Below, piece by piece: positions 1 through 7,471 of a stretch of 9,446 nt of DNA. The stretch is taken from NCBI GenBank assembly GCA_003155705.1, contig PMEC01000231.1, positions 15,804 through 25,249 on the forward strand, in the 5' to 3' direction. Source of the DNA: Bacteroidales bacterium. Its GTDB lineage: Bacteria > Bacteroidota > Bacteroidia > Bacteroidales > VadinHA17. Numbering within the stretch: position 1 is the stretch's first letter; each line of letters begins with the position of its first letter. The translations under genes were made by a program, and so were the position numbers. The notes beneath the pieces were generated by a model. That model was not told where the DNA came from, did not search any database, and saw only the letters and a list, made by a program, of their open reading frames with translations.

Positions 1-24
1 AGACGAAGAGACAATAAAAAGAAA
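1..24 (+). other. Leader of the first gene, possibly with the 3' end of an upstream gene
   Basis: These bases precede the first ATG. One frame closes with TAA at 15-17 and another with TGA at 38-40, so an upstream operon gene could end at either place. A NuoB-like small subunit would fit the family, but too little sequence is present to identify it. The frame of the first gene is also open up to the window edge, so an upstream start cannot be excluded. Confidence 0.3.
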
Positions 25-480
25 ATGGATAAAGAGTTGAACATAGAAGATTTTAAAAAGAACTTCAAATCAGATATTCTTGAGATTATTGAAAAAAATC
101 CGAGAAGGGAGATTATTACAATAAAGTCTGAATCGATCCTCCCCGTTGCAAAATGGTTATATAAAGAGGCAGGTTTCCGGTTTATTATTGCATCGGCACT
201 GCATACAAAAAGGGGATTTGAAATCCATTATCATTTCAGTTTGGATTCTTTAGGCCTTATACTTAATATTCATGTAATACTTGATAAGGTTAAACCTGAA
301 ATTGAGTCACTTTCAAACATGTTTAATGCATCAAACTGGATAGAAAGGGAGATGCATGAATTATTCGGTATCAACTTTCTGAACCACCCTAACCAGGATA
401 AGCTGATATCTGAAGGCAACTGGGCTGAAGGGGTATATCCCTTCCGCAAAGAATTCAAATCAGATCAGGAAAAGAGATGA
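25..480 (+). CDS. mbhK: NuoC/MbhK-like hydrogenase subunit (30 kDa complex I subunit family)
   Basis: This is the peripheral-arm subunit of a group 4 [NiFe] hydrogenase, homologous to NuoC of complex I and MbhK of archaeal MBH. It helps hold the catalytic large subunit and carries no cofactor itself. The protein has 151 residues, close to the short MbhK type rather than the NuoCD or HycE fusions. The family signature is clear near the C-terminus: W105-I-E107-R108-E109, followed by E112-L-F-G115 and an NHPNQDKL segment at 120-127. There are no membrane segments. The next gene starts inside its stop codon (ATGA at 477-480), which indicates translational coupling to the large subunit. The ATG at 25 is the first in frame, but the frame is open to the window edge, so the exact start is not proven. 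Confidence 0.9.
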   Translation: MDKELNIEDFKKNFKSDILEIIEKNPRREIITIKSESILPVAKWLYKEAGFRFIIASALHTKRGFEIHYHFSLDSLGLILNIHVILDKVKPEIESLSNMFNASNWIEREMHELFGINFLNHPNQDKLISEGNWAEGVYPFRKEFKSDQEKR

Positions 481-1676
481 GCAAAAAGACACTCATACCA
501 ATTGGTCCCTATCATCCGCTTCAGGAAGAACCTGAGTTGTTCAAGCTTTATTGCGACGGCGAGATCGTTAAAGATATCAAATGGGAAACCGGATATAACC
601 ATAGAGGCATCGAAAAACTGAGTGAATCAAAGACTTACGAACAGGTATTCTTCCTTGTTGAACGTATCTGCGGGATCTGTTCCACCTCCCATCCTTTCGC
701 CTTTGCCAATGCTGTTGAGGAACTAGCCGACATTGAAATTACGAACAGGGCAAAATATATAAGATCAATAATCGGAGAACTTGAACGCGTTCATAGCCAT
801 CTCCTCTGGGTAGGTCTTGCCGGTCATTTTCTTGGTTATAATACTTTGTTCATGTGGGCCTGGAAATACCGCGAACCTGTGCTTGACCTTTTTGAGATGA
901 TATCGGGTAACAGGAACAGCTATGCAATGTTTAAGATAGGTGGTGTAAGACGGGATATTGAAGAAAGCAAGATCCCCGCTATACAGAAAGTCCTCGGTGA
1001 TGTTAAGAAGAAAACGGATATGCTCGTGGGTGCTGTAATGGATGATCCGGTAATTCATGCAAGGACAAAAGGAGTTGGTATTCTGACGAAACAGGATATA
1101 ATTGATTACGGAGCGGTAGGCCCTACTGCCAGAGCATCAGGAGTAGCTATCGATGTCAGGAAGGACGATCCATACGCCGCTTATCCGCTGGTAAACTGGA
1201 AAGTTATCACGGCTGAAGCAGGCGATGTATTTGCCAAGGCACAGGTCAGATTGCTTGAGATGTATGAATCAATTTCAATTATAAATCAATGTCTTGAAGG
1301 TCTCAAAAAGGAAAAAGAGGGAGAAATAACAGTCAAAGTAAAGGAGATCCCTGAAGGTGTAGGAAACGGGCGTGCCGAAGCGCCGAGGGGTGAAGTATTC
1401 CATTTCGTTCAGTCGGATGGTTCCAATTCACCCGCAAGACATAAGATCAGGGCCCCAAGCTATGTGAATATTGCTACATTCAGGAAATCTTGCATCGGAC
1501 AGACAATTGCCGATGCTACTTTATCACTGGCTGCAGTCGATCCATGTTATTGCTGTACAGAAAGAATGGCTGTGGCATACGATGTTCATTCAGGAGAAAA
1601 AATAATGAATGCAAGTGAATTGATTTGCAAATCAGCTAAGAGGACAAATGAAATTAAAAAGAAATTCAGAATCTGA
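477..1676 (+). CDS. mbhL: Group 4 [NiFe] hydrogenase catalytic large subunit (NuoD/MbhL-like)
   Basis: This is the catalytic subunit, which holds the Ni-Fe(CN)2CO centre for reversible proton reduction or hydrogen oxidation on the cytoplasmic face of the membrane complex. It has 399 residues. The L1 motif R63-I-C65-G-I-C68-S-T-S-H72 and the L2 motif D355-P-C357-Y-C-C360-T-E-R363 supply all four NiFe cysteine ligands, which separates it from NuoD of complex I and from Mbx-type subunits that have lost them. The stretches GYNHRGIEK (39-47), IIGELERVHSHLLW (98-111) and GGVRRDI (155-161) are typical of MbhL, Ech and HycE. Thirty-six residues follow R363. In HycE the maturation protease cuts after the equivalent Arg, so this tail is probably removed, consistent with the HycI-like gene at 8081. 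C359 between the two L2 ligands is an extra cysteine; relatives that I recall have Ser there. Overlap with the previous gene is 4 bases. Confidence 0.96.
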   Translation: MSKKTLIPIGPYHPLQEEPELFKLYCDGEIVKDIKWETGYNHRGIEKLSESKTYEQVFFLVERICGICSTSHPFAFANAVEELADIEITNRAKYIRSIIGELERVHSHLLWVGLAGHFLGYNTLFMWAWKYREPVLDLFEMISGNRNSYAMFKIGGVRRDIEESKIPAIQKVLGDVKKKTDMLVGAVMDDPVIHARTKGVGILTKQDIIDYGAVGPTARASGVAIDVRKDDPYAAYPLVNWKVITAEAGDVFAKAQVRLLEMYESISIINQCLEGLKKEKEGEITVKVKEIPEGVGNGRAEAPRGEVFHFVQSDGSNSPARHKIRAPSYVNIATFRKSCIGQTIADATLSLAAVDPCYCCTERMAVAYDVHSGEKIMNASELICKSAKRTNEIKKKFRI

Positions 1677-1678
1677 TT

Positions 1679-3538
1679 ATGAATGAAATTATCAGCATAA
1701 TAATTATTCCTGTACTGACCGGACTGCTGCTGTTCTTCGTTCCTGAAAAATTAAGAACTTTTAAGGCAATTGTTTCTCTGCTGATAAGCATTCTCATTTT
1801 TTATCTTACCATTATTATATATAGGGCAGATGTCACAGCTTTTAAACTAAATGAGATCTTCGGCAGGTCAGGAATAAATGTTTTCGGTCTTGACATTTTG
1901 CAAGCCGCCAGGAAGTACCTTACCTTCAATAGTGATAACCTCAGCAAGCTTATAATACTGTTTATCAGCATTTTCGCAGTTCTGATATTGCTTTATTCAA
2001 TAGCATATATAAAAGCAGGCAGAGTTAAAAACTATTATCCATATTTCCTTATTTCTTTGGGTTGTTCTTTGGGAGCAGTATTATCTGACAATCTTCTCTT
2101 ATTCCTGGTCTTCTGGGGAATACTGGGAATAACATTATACAAACTGATCAGCGGTCGCGATGAAGAGAGCTCAGCCACGGCGAAAAAAACACTCATCCTG
2201 ATTGGCGCTTCAGATAGCATTATGATTATAGGTATTGCCATTATATGGAGGATTACAGGTACGCTCAATATAAGCAGTTTATCAATCCCCACAGTCAATA
2301 CAATACAGGTAATAGCTTTTCTGGCATTATTGATCGGAAGCTTTACAAAAGCCGGAGCTTTCCCTTTCCATACTTGGGTACCCGATTATGCAAAAAATGC
2401 TTCCGCCTCTTCAACTGCCTATCTGCCTGCATCACTCGATAAGTTACTGGGAATATATTTCCTGGCAAGGATCACGACAAAGATTTTTATATTAAATGAA
2501 TGGCTGACTTTCCTGCTTTTATTAATAGGAGCGATTACAATCATTGTTGCTGTAATGATGGCTCTTGTTCAGCATAATTACAAACGACTGCTCGGGTATC
2601 ATGCTGTTTCCCAGGTTGGATACATGATTATTGGATTCGGACTAGGATCCATGATCGGCGTTGCTGCAGGTCTTTTCCATCTGATCAATAATGCAATATA
2701 CAAGAGTGGATTGTTTTTATCTGCCGGCTGTGTTGAATATCGTACCGGTAAAGAGGAAATTGATGACCTAGGAGGTCTTTCAAAAACAATGCCTGTAACT
2801 TTCATAGCTTCGCTGGTATTTGCATTATCAATATCCGGTGTTCCTCCATTTAATGGTTTTGCTTCAAAATGGATGATTTACCAGGGTATTATCGATTTTG
2901 GTAATGGTGCTGCAATAGCTAACAAACTCTGGGTAGTCTGGCTGGGTCTGGCAGTTCTTGGTTCCGCACTCACTCTTGCCAGCTTCGTCAAGTTTATTGG
3001 CGGAATTTTTCTCAGTCGCCGAAGAACTGAATTTGAAAGTGTGAGGGAAGTCCCTCCATTGATGTACCTGCCAATGGTTGTACTGGCACTTCTGTGTGTT
3101 GTTTTCGGTGTAGCCGCTACTAATCTGATAGTACCAAAACTCTTTATGCCGGTAAGCGGAAAATTTCAGTTCACCGGATTCTGGGATTCAACATTTGTTT
3201 CATTTCTGGTAATAATATCATTTGTTCTCGGAATACTTATTTATCTGGCTTCCGGAATTAAGAAATTCAGAATTGATGACAGTTTCATTGGTGGTGAGAA
3301 AACCCAGGATCAGTCCAGCTATCCAGCCCCGGAATACTATAAAACAATCAGTGAATTCGGATTTTTCTCGTGGATGTACAAAAAGGCAGAAGAAAAATGG
3401 TTTGATATCTATGACCTGGCAAAACAGTTTGTGCTCTGGGTAAGCCATCAGTTCAGTGAGGCTCATACGGGCGTCTTACCAGGATATATTCTCTGGGTCT
3501 TTGCAGGACTGATCATTATGTTACTCATTATGATATAA
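1679..3538 (+). CDS. NuoL/MrpA/HyfB-type proton-conducting antiporter-like membrane subunit, TM5 Glu replaced by Gly
   Basis: This is a large polytopic membrane protein (619 residues) of the Proton_antipo_M family, predicted to be one of two ion-translocating modules in the membrane arm. Family landmarks are visible: the TM7 lysine K224 in SFTKAGAFPFHTW, the TM8 lysine K255 in ASLDKLLG, the HLINNAIYK segment with H334 and K342, and the TM12 lysine K397 in FNGFASKW. The usual TM5 W-E-L motif reads W146-G147-I148, so the conserved ion-path glutamate is absent. The second His of HLINHA is Asn338. A polar C-terminal region of about 70 residues (roughly 527-598) precedes a last hydrophobic helix (602-619). 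The protein is longer than MrpD (about 500) and lacks the MrpA C-terminal domain, which is encoded separately by the next gene. ATG lies 2 bases after the previous stop. Assignment as MrpA-like versus HyfB/NuoL-like is uncertain. Confidence 0.93.
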   Translation: MNEIISIIIIPVLTGLLLFFVPEKLRTFKAIVSLLISILIFYLTIIIYRADVTAFKLNEIFGRSGINVFGLDILQAARKYLTFNSDNLSKLIILFISIFAVLILLYSIAYIKAGRVKNYYPYFLISLGCSLGAVLSDNLLLFLVFWGILGITLYKLISGRDEESSATAKKTLILIGASDSIMIIGIAIIWRITGTLNISSLSIPTVNTIQVIAFLALLIGSFTKAGAFPFHTWVPDYAKNASASSTAYLPASLDKLLGIYFLARITTKIFILNEWLTFLLLLIGAITIIVAVMMALVQHNYKRLLGYHAVSQVGYMIIGFGLGSMIGVAAGLFHLINNAIYKSGLFLSAGCVEYRTGKEEIDDLGGLSKTMPVTFIASLVFALSISGVPPFNGFASKWMIYQGIIDFGNGAAIANKLWVVWLGLAVLGSALTLASFVKFIGGIFLSRRRTEFESVREVPPLMYLPMVVLALLCVVFGVAATNLIVPKLFMPVSGKFQFTGFWDSTFVSFLVIISFVLGILIYLASGIKKFRIDDSFIGGEKTQDQSSYPAPEYYKTISEFGFFSWMYKKAEEKWFDIYDLAKQFVLWVSHQFSEAHTGVLPGYILWVFAGLIIMLLIMI

Positions 3539-3553
3539 TTAAAGGCAACCTCA

Positions 3554-4081
3554 ATGGAACTGACAATTTCTATAGTAATTGGATTCATGATTTTGGGGGC
3601 CATATATTCCATTCATGCAAAAGATCTTCTCTCTGCTGTAATAACCTGTGGCATTGTGGGTTATGGCTGTGTTATTTGCTTCCTTTTGCTTAAAGCTCCC
3701 GATCTTGCAATTGTTCAGATAGTGGTTGAAACAATAAATCTGATCATAATGGTTGCTGTTGTGCTGGACAGTTCACGCGAAGAATCATATTCCAAACTTG
3801 ATAGTCAGGGTTATATTTCCGCAATAACTGTCTTCATCATTATGGTAGTATTGCTGTACTTCTTTACAGTATCCACCAGATCACTTGATGTGCTTGGTAA
3901 AAGCACACTTCGTATGGCGGGCCCTTATATTGAAGGAGCGGCTGCCAAGACAGGAAGTGCTAACCTTGTTACCGGAGTAGTGTTCGATTTCAGAGGCTAT
4001 GATACAATGGGTGAGGCCGTTGTACTGGTTACAGCAGTTCTTGGAGTGCTGACAATTTTAAGGTTGAAAGGTAAAAAATAG
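3554..4081 (+). CDS. MbhD-MbhE fusion, equivalent to the MrpA C-terminal domain (DUF4040 type)
   Basis: This 175-residue membrane protein has about five hydrophobic segments. The first half carries the MbhD/MrpA motif K47-A-P-D50-L-A-I-V-Q with E59. The second half carries the MbhE/MrpA motif N137-L-V-T followed by D145-F-R-G-Y-D150-T-M-G-E154. In Mrp antiporters both stretches belong to the C-terminal part of MrpA; in Pyrococcus MBH they are two separate genes, mbhD and mbhE. Here they are joined to each other but detached from the NuoL-like module just upstream. The family role is to form part of the ion path that joins the Mrp-type module to the rest of the membrane arm; the acidic residues in the motifs are candidates for ion handling. 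The gene sits 15 bases after the previous stop, the largest gap in the operon, with an AAAGG at 3540-3544 as a modest ribosome binding site. Confidence 0.9.
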   Translation: MELTISIVIGFMILGAIYSIHAKDLLSAVITCGIVGYGCVICFLLLKAPDLAIVQIVVETINLIIMVAVVLDSSREESYSKLDSQGYISAITVFIIMVVLLYFFTVSTRSLDVLGKSTLRMAGPYIEGAAAKTGSANLVTGVVFDFRGYDTMGEAVVLVTAVLGVLTILRLKGKK

Positions 4082-4087
4082 TTTCCT

Positions 4088-4525
4088 ATGGAAGGAATGA
4101 CAATCATAGTGAAAAAGACAACCCAGCTTATTGCAGGAATGATATTCATGTACGGGATTTACGTAATAGCTCATGGACATCTCACTCCGGGAGGGGGATT
4201 CGCCGGTGGAGTAATAATTGCAGGAGCATTTATCCTTATAACTCTTGCTTTTGGAAGTGACTTTTTCAAGCTTGTGAAGGAAGAAATGGGTACCACAATG
4301 GTGGAAAGCATTGCTACAATTATTGTGGTTCTGATCGGATCAGCAGGGTTTTTACTCGGAACGAAAATCTTTTTTAACAATTATCTGCCAAAAGGTATTG
4401 TTGGCGATCTGGTAAGCGCAGGGACGCTGCCACTTTACAACATCTTTGTGGGGATGGAAGTTGCAGCTTCAATATTCATAATTTTTCTGTCATTGATAAT
4501 TTTTAAGGAGGAGTCATTGAAATGA
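4088..4525 (+). CDS. mrpB: MrpB/MnhB/MbhF-like membrane subunit
   Basis: This 145-residue protein belongs to the MnhB family (Na+/H+ antiporter subunit B, MbhF in MBH). About four hydrophobic helices are visible. The signature G30-H-L-T-P-G-G-G-F-A-G-G41 is intact, and the second conserved block is A111-G-T-L-P-L-Y-N118 followed by VGME124. The subunit is part of the Mrp-type membrane module and is thought to take part in cation translocation. The ATG at 4088 is preferred over the one at 4097 because the second sits directly against its only purine-rich stretch. The last bases overlap the start of the MrpC gene by 4 (ATGA) and also carry that gene's ribosome binding site. Confidence 0.93.
   Translation: MEGMTIIVKKTTQLIAGMIFMYGIYVIAHGHLTPGGGFAGGVIIAGAFILITLAFGSDFFKLVKEEMGTTMVESIATIIVVLIGSAGFLLGTKIFFNNYLPKGIVGDLVSAGTLPLYNIFVGMEVAASIFIIFLSLIIFKEESLK
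4505..4513 (+). promoter_or_regulatory. Strong Shine-Dalgarno (AAGGAGGAG) for the MrpC gene
   Basis: The purine run AAGGAGGAG lies 8 bases before the ATG at 4522 and fixes that start. It is inside the 3' end of the mrpB reading frame, where it encodes Lys-Glu-Glu, so the coding sequence and the signal share the same bases. Confidence 0.75.
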
Positions 4526-4860
4526 TAGCTTATATATTATGCTTTATATTGTTTCTTGTAGGGCTGTATGGCGCTGTAACGCAGAGAAATCTGGTTAAGA
4601 TTGCTATTTCATTATCCGTAATGGAATTCAGTACTTTTCTTTTCTTTGCCCTACTTGGGTATATCGATGGCGGAGTTGCACCTATCGTTAATCCTGCTGA
4701 ACCAGCAAGGATATATGTTGATCCTTTACCGCAGGCCTTGGTACTTACTGCAATTGTCATCGGGCTCGCTACAACAGCCCTGCTCATGGCAGTTATTATC
4801 AGACTATACCGTAAGTATGGGACATTTGATATAAGAGAGATGAAAAACTTAAGAGGATAA
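4522..4860 (+). CDS. mrpC: MrpC/MnhC/MbhG-like (NuoK-type) membrane subunit
   Basis: This 112-residue protein is a three-helix NuoK homologue. The first helix carries GLYG (14-17), the second carries the conserved glutamate E35 in the SVMEFS segment, and the third starts with the MnhC hallmark V66-D-P-L-P-Q-A-L-V-L-T-A-I-V-I-G. This last motif separates MrpC from NuoK of respiratory complex I. The subunit lies next to MrpD in the Mrp and MBH membrane arms and contributes to the internal charged axis. Length is normal for the family (110-125). The start is supported by a strong ribosome binding site 8 bases upstream and a 4-base overlap with mrpB. Confidence 0.95.
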   Translation: MIAYILCFILFLVGLYGAVTQRNLVKIAISLSVMEFSTFLFFALLGYIDGGVAPIVNPAEPARIYVDPLPQALVLTAIVIGLATTALLMAVIIRLYRKYGTFDIREMKNLRG

Positions 4861-4863
4861 AAA

Positions 4864-6402
4864 ATGAATCCGCTGATGCCATTATTTGTTGTAACGCCGC
4901 TGGCAGCCACTTTCCTGATAATGATCGTGGGAAGGTTTGTAAAAGATTTTAACAAGTACTATACCTCCCTTACTCTTCTGTTCCTGGTAATTATCAGCTT
5001 CTCATGCCTTTTCAATATTGGAGAAAATGTCGATGTGTACAAAGTCGGCGGATGGCAACCCATTAACAAAATACCTATCGGTATTTACATGGTAATGGAT
5101 GGTTTCAGCGCTATTGTAGTTTGCATTATTAATCTCATAGGCTTCCTGGTAGCCATTTATTCAATCTCTTACATCAAAAGATATACTTCTGAAAACTATT
5201 TCTATGCACTCTTCTGCCTGATGATAGCCGGCATGAACGGTGTTGTGCTCAGCGGAGACCTGTTCAATATTTTCGTCTTCCTTGAAATATCAGTCATCTC
5301 AGCCTATTCACTTGTTGCATTCGGAGTCGAGAAAAATGAGCTGGAAGCTTCATTTAAATACCAGGTCCTGGGTTCTATCGCCTCCTTCCTGATCTTATTC
5401 GGTATCGGTTTCATCTACTGGAAAACCAAAACTTTAAATATTGCAGATATCAGGGAAGCTTTTAAAACAGGTTACGACAAATCATTTTATCTCTTTGTTC
5501 AATTGCTGATCCTATCTGGTTTTGGTCTGAAAGCTGCAATTATGCCTTTTCATGCATGGTTACCTGATGCTCACTCATCAGCGCCTTCGCCAATATCTGC
5601 AATGCTCTCAGGAGTATTCATTAAAGCAGTTGGTATATATGTTATTATCAGGCTTTTCTTCAATATGTTTGTCATAACAGAAAGCATGGCAATCCTGATA
5701 ACAACGCTGGGTACCCTATCAATGGTAATTGGTGTATTTCTTGCAATCGGACAATGGGATATAAAACGGCTCCTTGCCTACCACAGTATCAGCCAAATGG
5801 GCTATGTAATGCTTTCAATCGGCATCGGAATGATACTTATTTCAAGAGGTGTAAAACAGGAAGTTGCTGCATTAGCCATCGCTGGTGGCATTTTCCACCT
5901 TATTAATCACGCAGCTTTCAAAGGACTGTTATTTCTTAATGCCGGAGCTATTGAGTACACAATTGGCACGCGTAACTTAAAGGAAATGGGAGGACTTGCA
6001 AAATCAATGCCTGCAACATCTGCCACTTCGTTCGTGGCATCAATGTCTATTTCGGGGATACCGCCTTTTAACGGGTTCTTCAGCAAGCTGATAATTATTG
6101 TTGCGGCGATTACGGCAAAATTCTATCTCCTTGCAGCGCTTGCTGTCATAGTTAGCATTATTACACTTGCCTCATTCCTCAAATTCCAGCGGTATGCTTT
6201 CTACGACAAATCCGATGAAGATAAGAGGCCCGAGGCAAAAGAAGTTCCTTATCCAATGATATTCAGCATGATAGTCTTAAGTATTGTTTGTCTGCTGCTC
6301 AGCCTGCTTGCTGTACCCGTCGTCAGGGATGCTGTTCTTACACCTGCAATTAATATCCTGATGGATCCTTTAAAATATTCATCTCAAATAATTGGATTAT
6401 AA
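4864..6402 (+). CDS. mrpD: MrpD/MnhD/MbhH-like proton-conducting antiporter subunit
   Basis: This is the main antiporter-like subunit of the Mrp-type module (512 residues, normal for MrpD, about 14 helices). All expected ion-path residues can be seen: TM5 glutamate E141 in FVFLEIS, TM7 lysine K223 in GLKAAIMPFHAW, TM8 lysine K254 in VFIKAVG, H345 and H349 in HLINHAAFKG with K353, and TM12 lysine K408 in NGFFSKL. The signature L233-P-D-A-H-S-S-A-P-S-P-I-S-A is intact. By family knowledge it moves H+ (and possibly exchanges Na+) in response to the redox reaction in the peripheral arm. It is clearly distinct from the 619-residue paralogue at 1679 and not a recent duplicate. The ATG lies 3 bases after the mrpC stop, with AAGAGG (4851-4856) 7 bases upstream. 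Confidence 0.96.
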   Translation: MNPLMPLFVVTPLAATFLIMIVGRFVKDFNKYYTSLTLLFLVIISFSCLFNIGENVDVYKVGGWQPINKIPIGIYMVMDGFSAIVVCIINLIGFLVAIYSISYIKRYTSENYFYALFCLMIAGMNGVVLSGDLFNIFVFLEISVISAYSLVAFGVEKNELEASFKYQVLGSIASFLILFGIGFIYWKTKTLNIADIREAFKTGYDKSFYLFVQLLILSGFGLKAAIMPFHAWLPDAHSSAPSPISAMLSGVFIKAVGIYVIIRLFFNMFVITESMAILITTLGTLSMVIGVFLAIGQWDIKRLLAYHSISQMGYVMLSIGIGMILISRGVKQEVAALAIAGGIFHLINHAAFKGLLFLNAGAIEYTIGTRNLKEMGGLAKSMPATSATSFVASMSISGIPPFNGFFSKLIIIVAAITAKFYLLAALAVIVSIITLASFLKFQRYAFYDKSDEDKRPEAKEVPYPMIFSMIVLSIVCLLLSLLAVPVVRDAVLTPAINILMDPLKYSSQIIGL

Positions 6403-6403
6403 T

Positions 6404-6889
6404 ATGAGATACGTTACAGTATTTATCCTATCAATGATCTTCTGGTTAATGTTAACCTTCGAATTTAAGGTACCAAACCTGATAGTGGGGACAGTTGCTT
6501 CTATAATTACTTCTGCAGTATTCACAAGGTTCTTCATCCAAAATGTCTATAAACTAATTCAGCCCCATCGATATTTCTGGTTTATTGTTTATCTTTTTGT
6601 TTTTATATGGGAGTGTATAAAAGCTAATATCGATGTTGCATACAGAGTGCTTCATCCGGCAATGCCAATACGGCCGGGAATTGTCAAAGTAAAAACCACC
6701 CTTAAGTCTGATCTGGCAAAAATGCTTCTTGCTAATTCAATAACCATGACACCCGGAACGATCTCTGTAGACATAATTGATGATTATCTCTATATCCACT
6801 GGATATATATCAGTTCGGAAGATCCTGAAGTGTATACTCCGATAATTACCGGAGCATTTGAGAAATATATTAAAAAAATCATAGAATGA
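6404..6889 (+). CDS. mrpE: MrpE/MnhE/MbhA-like membrane subunit
   Basis: This is a 161-residue MNHE-family protein. The first ~65 residues form two or three hydrophobic helices. The conserved block W69-E-C-I-K-A-N then leads to a soluble domain with RPGIVKVKT (90-98), L108-L-A-N-S-I-T-M-T-P-G-T119 and DDYLYIHWI (126-134), all typical of MrpE. Its role is structural or assembly-related in the Mrp module; it holds no recognised ion-binding site. A TTG at 6392 would add four residues overlapping the end of mrpD. The ATG at 6404, one base after the mrpD stop, is the better start because it begins directly with the usual hydrophobic N-terminus. Confidence 0.94.
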   Translation: MRYVTVFILSMIFWLMLTFEFKVPNLIVGTVASIITSAVFTRFFIQNVYKLIQPHRYFWFIVYLFVFIWECIKANIDVAYRVLHPAMPIRPGIVKVKTTLKSDLAKMLLANSITMTPGTISVDIIDDYLYIHWIYISSEDPEVYTPIITGAFEKYIKKIIE

Positions 6890-7152
6890 GCAATTGGCTT
6901 AATATACTTCTCTACATTCAGATTGGCCTTTGCGGGATCTGCATGTACAGGATTATCAGAGGACCTACAATCCCTGACAGGATGGTAGCAGTAGATATTT
7001 TCGGTATATTAGTTGTAGGCGTTTGTGCTATTATCTCTATTCAGACCGAAAGATCATATATTCTAGACATTGGTATTGCATGGATTATTCTGAGCTTCAT
7101 TGGAACATTGACTCTTGCCAAATATCTTACTGGTAAAAAACTTAATGAATAG
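6886..7152 (+). CDS. mrpF: MrpF/MnhF/MbhB-like membrane subunit
   Basis: This is a small three-helix protein (88 residues, normal for MrpF). The family signature R25-G-P-T-I-P-D31-R-M-V-A-V-D37 lies between helix 1 and helix 2, and the third helix begins L60-D61-I-G-I-A-W. The acidic residues D37 and D61 are the usual conserved ones. It is part of the MrpE-F-G trio that flanks the antiporter module in both Mrp and MBH complexes. The start overlaps the mrpE stop by 4 bases (ATGA), which indicates translational coupling. Confidence 0.94.
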   Translation: MSNWLNILLYIQIGLCGICMYRIIRGPTIPDRMVAVDIFGILVVGVCAIISIQTERSYILDIGIAWIILSFIGTLTLAKYLTGKKLNE

Positions 7153-7471
7153 TATGATAAGCCTGATTTTCATTACGATCGGAATTTTATTCAACCTCCT
7201 GGGTTGCATTGGGATAATCAGGCTGCCTGACACTTACAACAGGTTGCAGGCAGCGACAAAAGCTGTAACTCTCGGTTGTTGCAGCATATTAATTGGTGTA
7301 ATATTCCATTTCGGACTGAGTGATGCAGGGACAAAAGCTCTTATTGCCATACCGATACTATTTTTTGGGTCCACTGTCGCGGCTCATGCGCTAATACGAG
7401 GCACTTATCATTTTGGGATCAAACTGGGAGGGAAGAGTGTAAAAGACGATTATAAAGATGCTGTAAAATGA
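7145..7471 (+). CDS. mrpG: MrpG/MnhG/MbhC-like membrane subunit
   Basis: This 108-residue, three-helix protein has the PhaG/MnhG signature G23-I-I-R-L-P-D29-T-Y-N-R-L-Q-A-A-T-K39-A-V-T-L-G, intact throughout. The third helix (about 64-84) contains the usual A-H-A-L segment. It forms the end of the Mrp E-F-G trio. Starts at ATG 7145 (8-base overlap with mrpF) and ATG 7154 (just after the mrpF stop) are both reasonable. I chose 7145, but neither has a clear ribosome binding site. The TTG at 7115 would add ten residues inside mrpF and is less likely. The stop overlaps the next gene by 4 bases. Confidence 0.93.
   Translation: MNSMISLIFITIGILFNLLGCIGIIRLPDTYNRLQAATKAVTLGCCSILIGVIFHFGLSDAGTKALIAIPILFFGSTVAAHALIRGTYHFGIKLGGKSVKDDYKDAVK

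Noticed and set aside
765..1058. Open frame of 97 codons on the minus strand inside the large-subunit gene
   Set aside because: It is antisense to strongly conserved hydrogenase sequence, its translation shows no family features, and no ribosome binding site was noted. It is a codon-usage shadow.
4530..4955. Open frame of 141 codons on the minus strand across mrpC and the start of mrpD
   Set aside because: Both plus-strand genes are unambiguous by motif, and the antisense translation has no recognisable pattern.
1679..6402. Idea that the two large antiporter subunits are a recent tandem duplication
   Set aside because: They differ in length (619 and 512), key residues and C-terminal region, and four genes' worth of conserved Mrp order separates their roles. 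They are ancient paralogues.
6392..6403. TTG start giving a longer MrpE that overlaps mrpD
   Set aside because: It adds only four residues (Asp-Tyr-Asn after the start), there is no ribosome binding site, and ATG at 6404 matches the usual N-terminus.
7115..7144. TTG start giving a longer MrpG inside mrpF
   Set aside because: The added ten residues are out-of-frame mrpF coding sequence, and MrpG proteins normally start just before the first hydrophobic helix, as with ATG 7145 or 7154.
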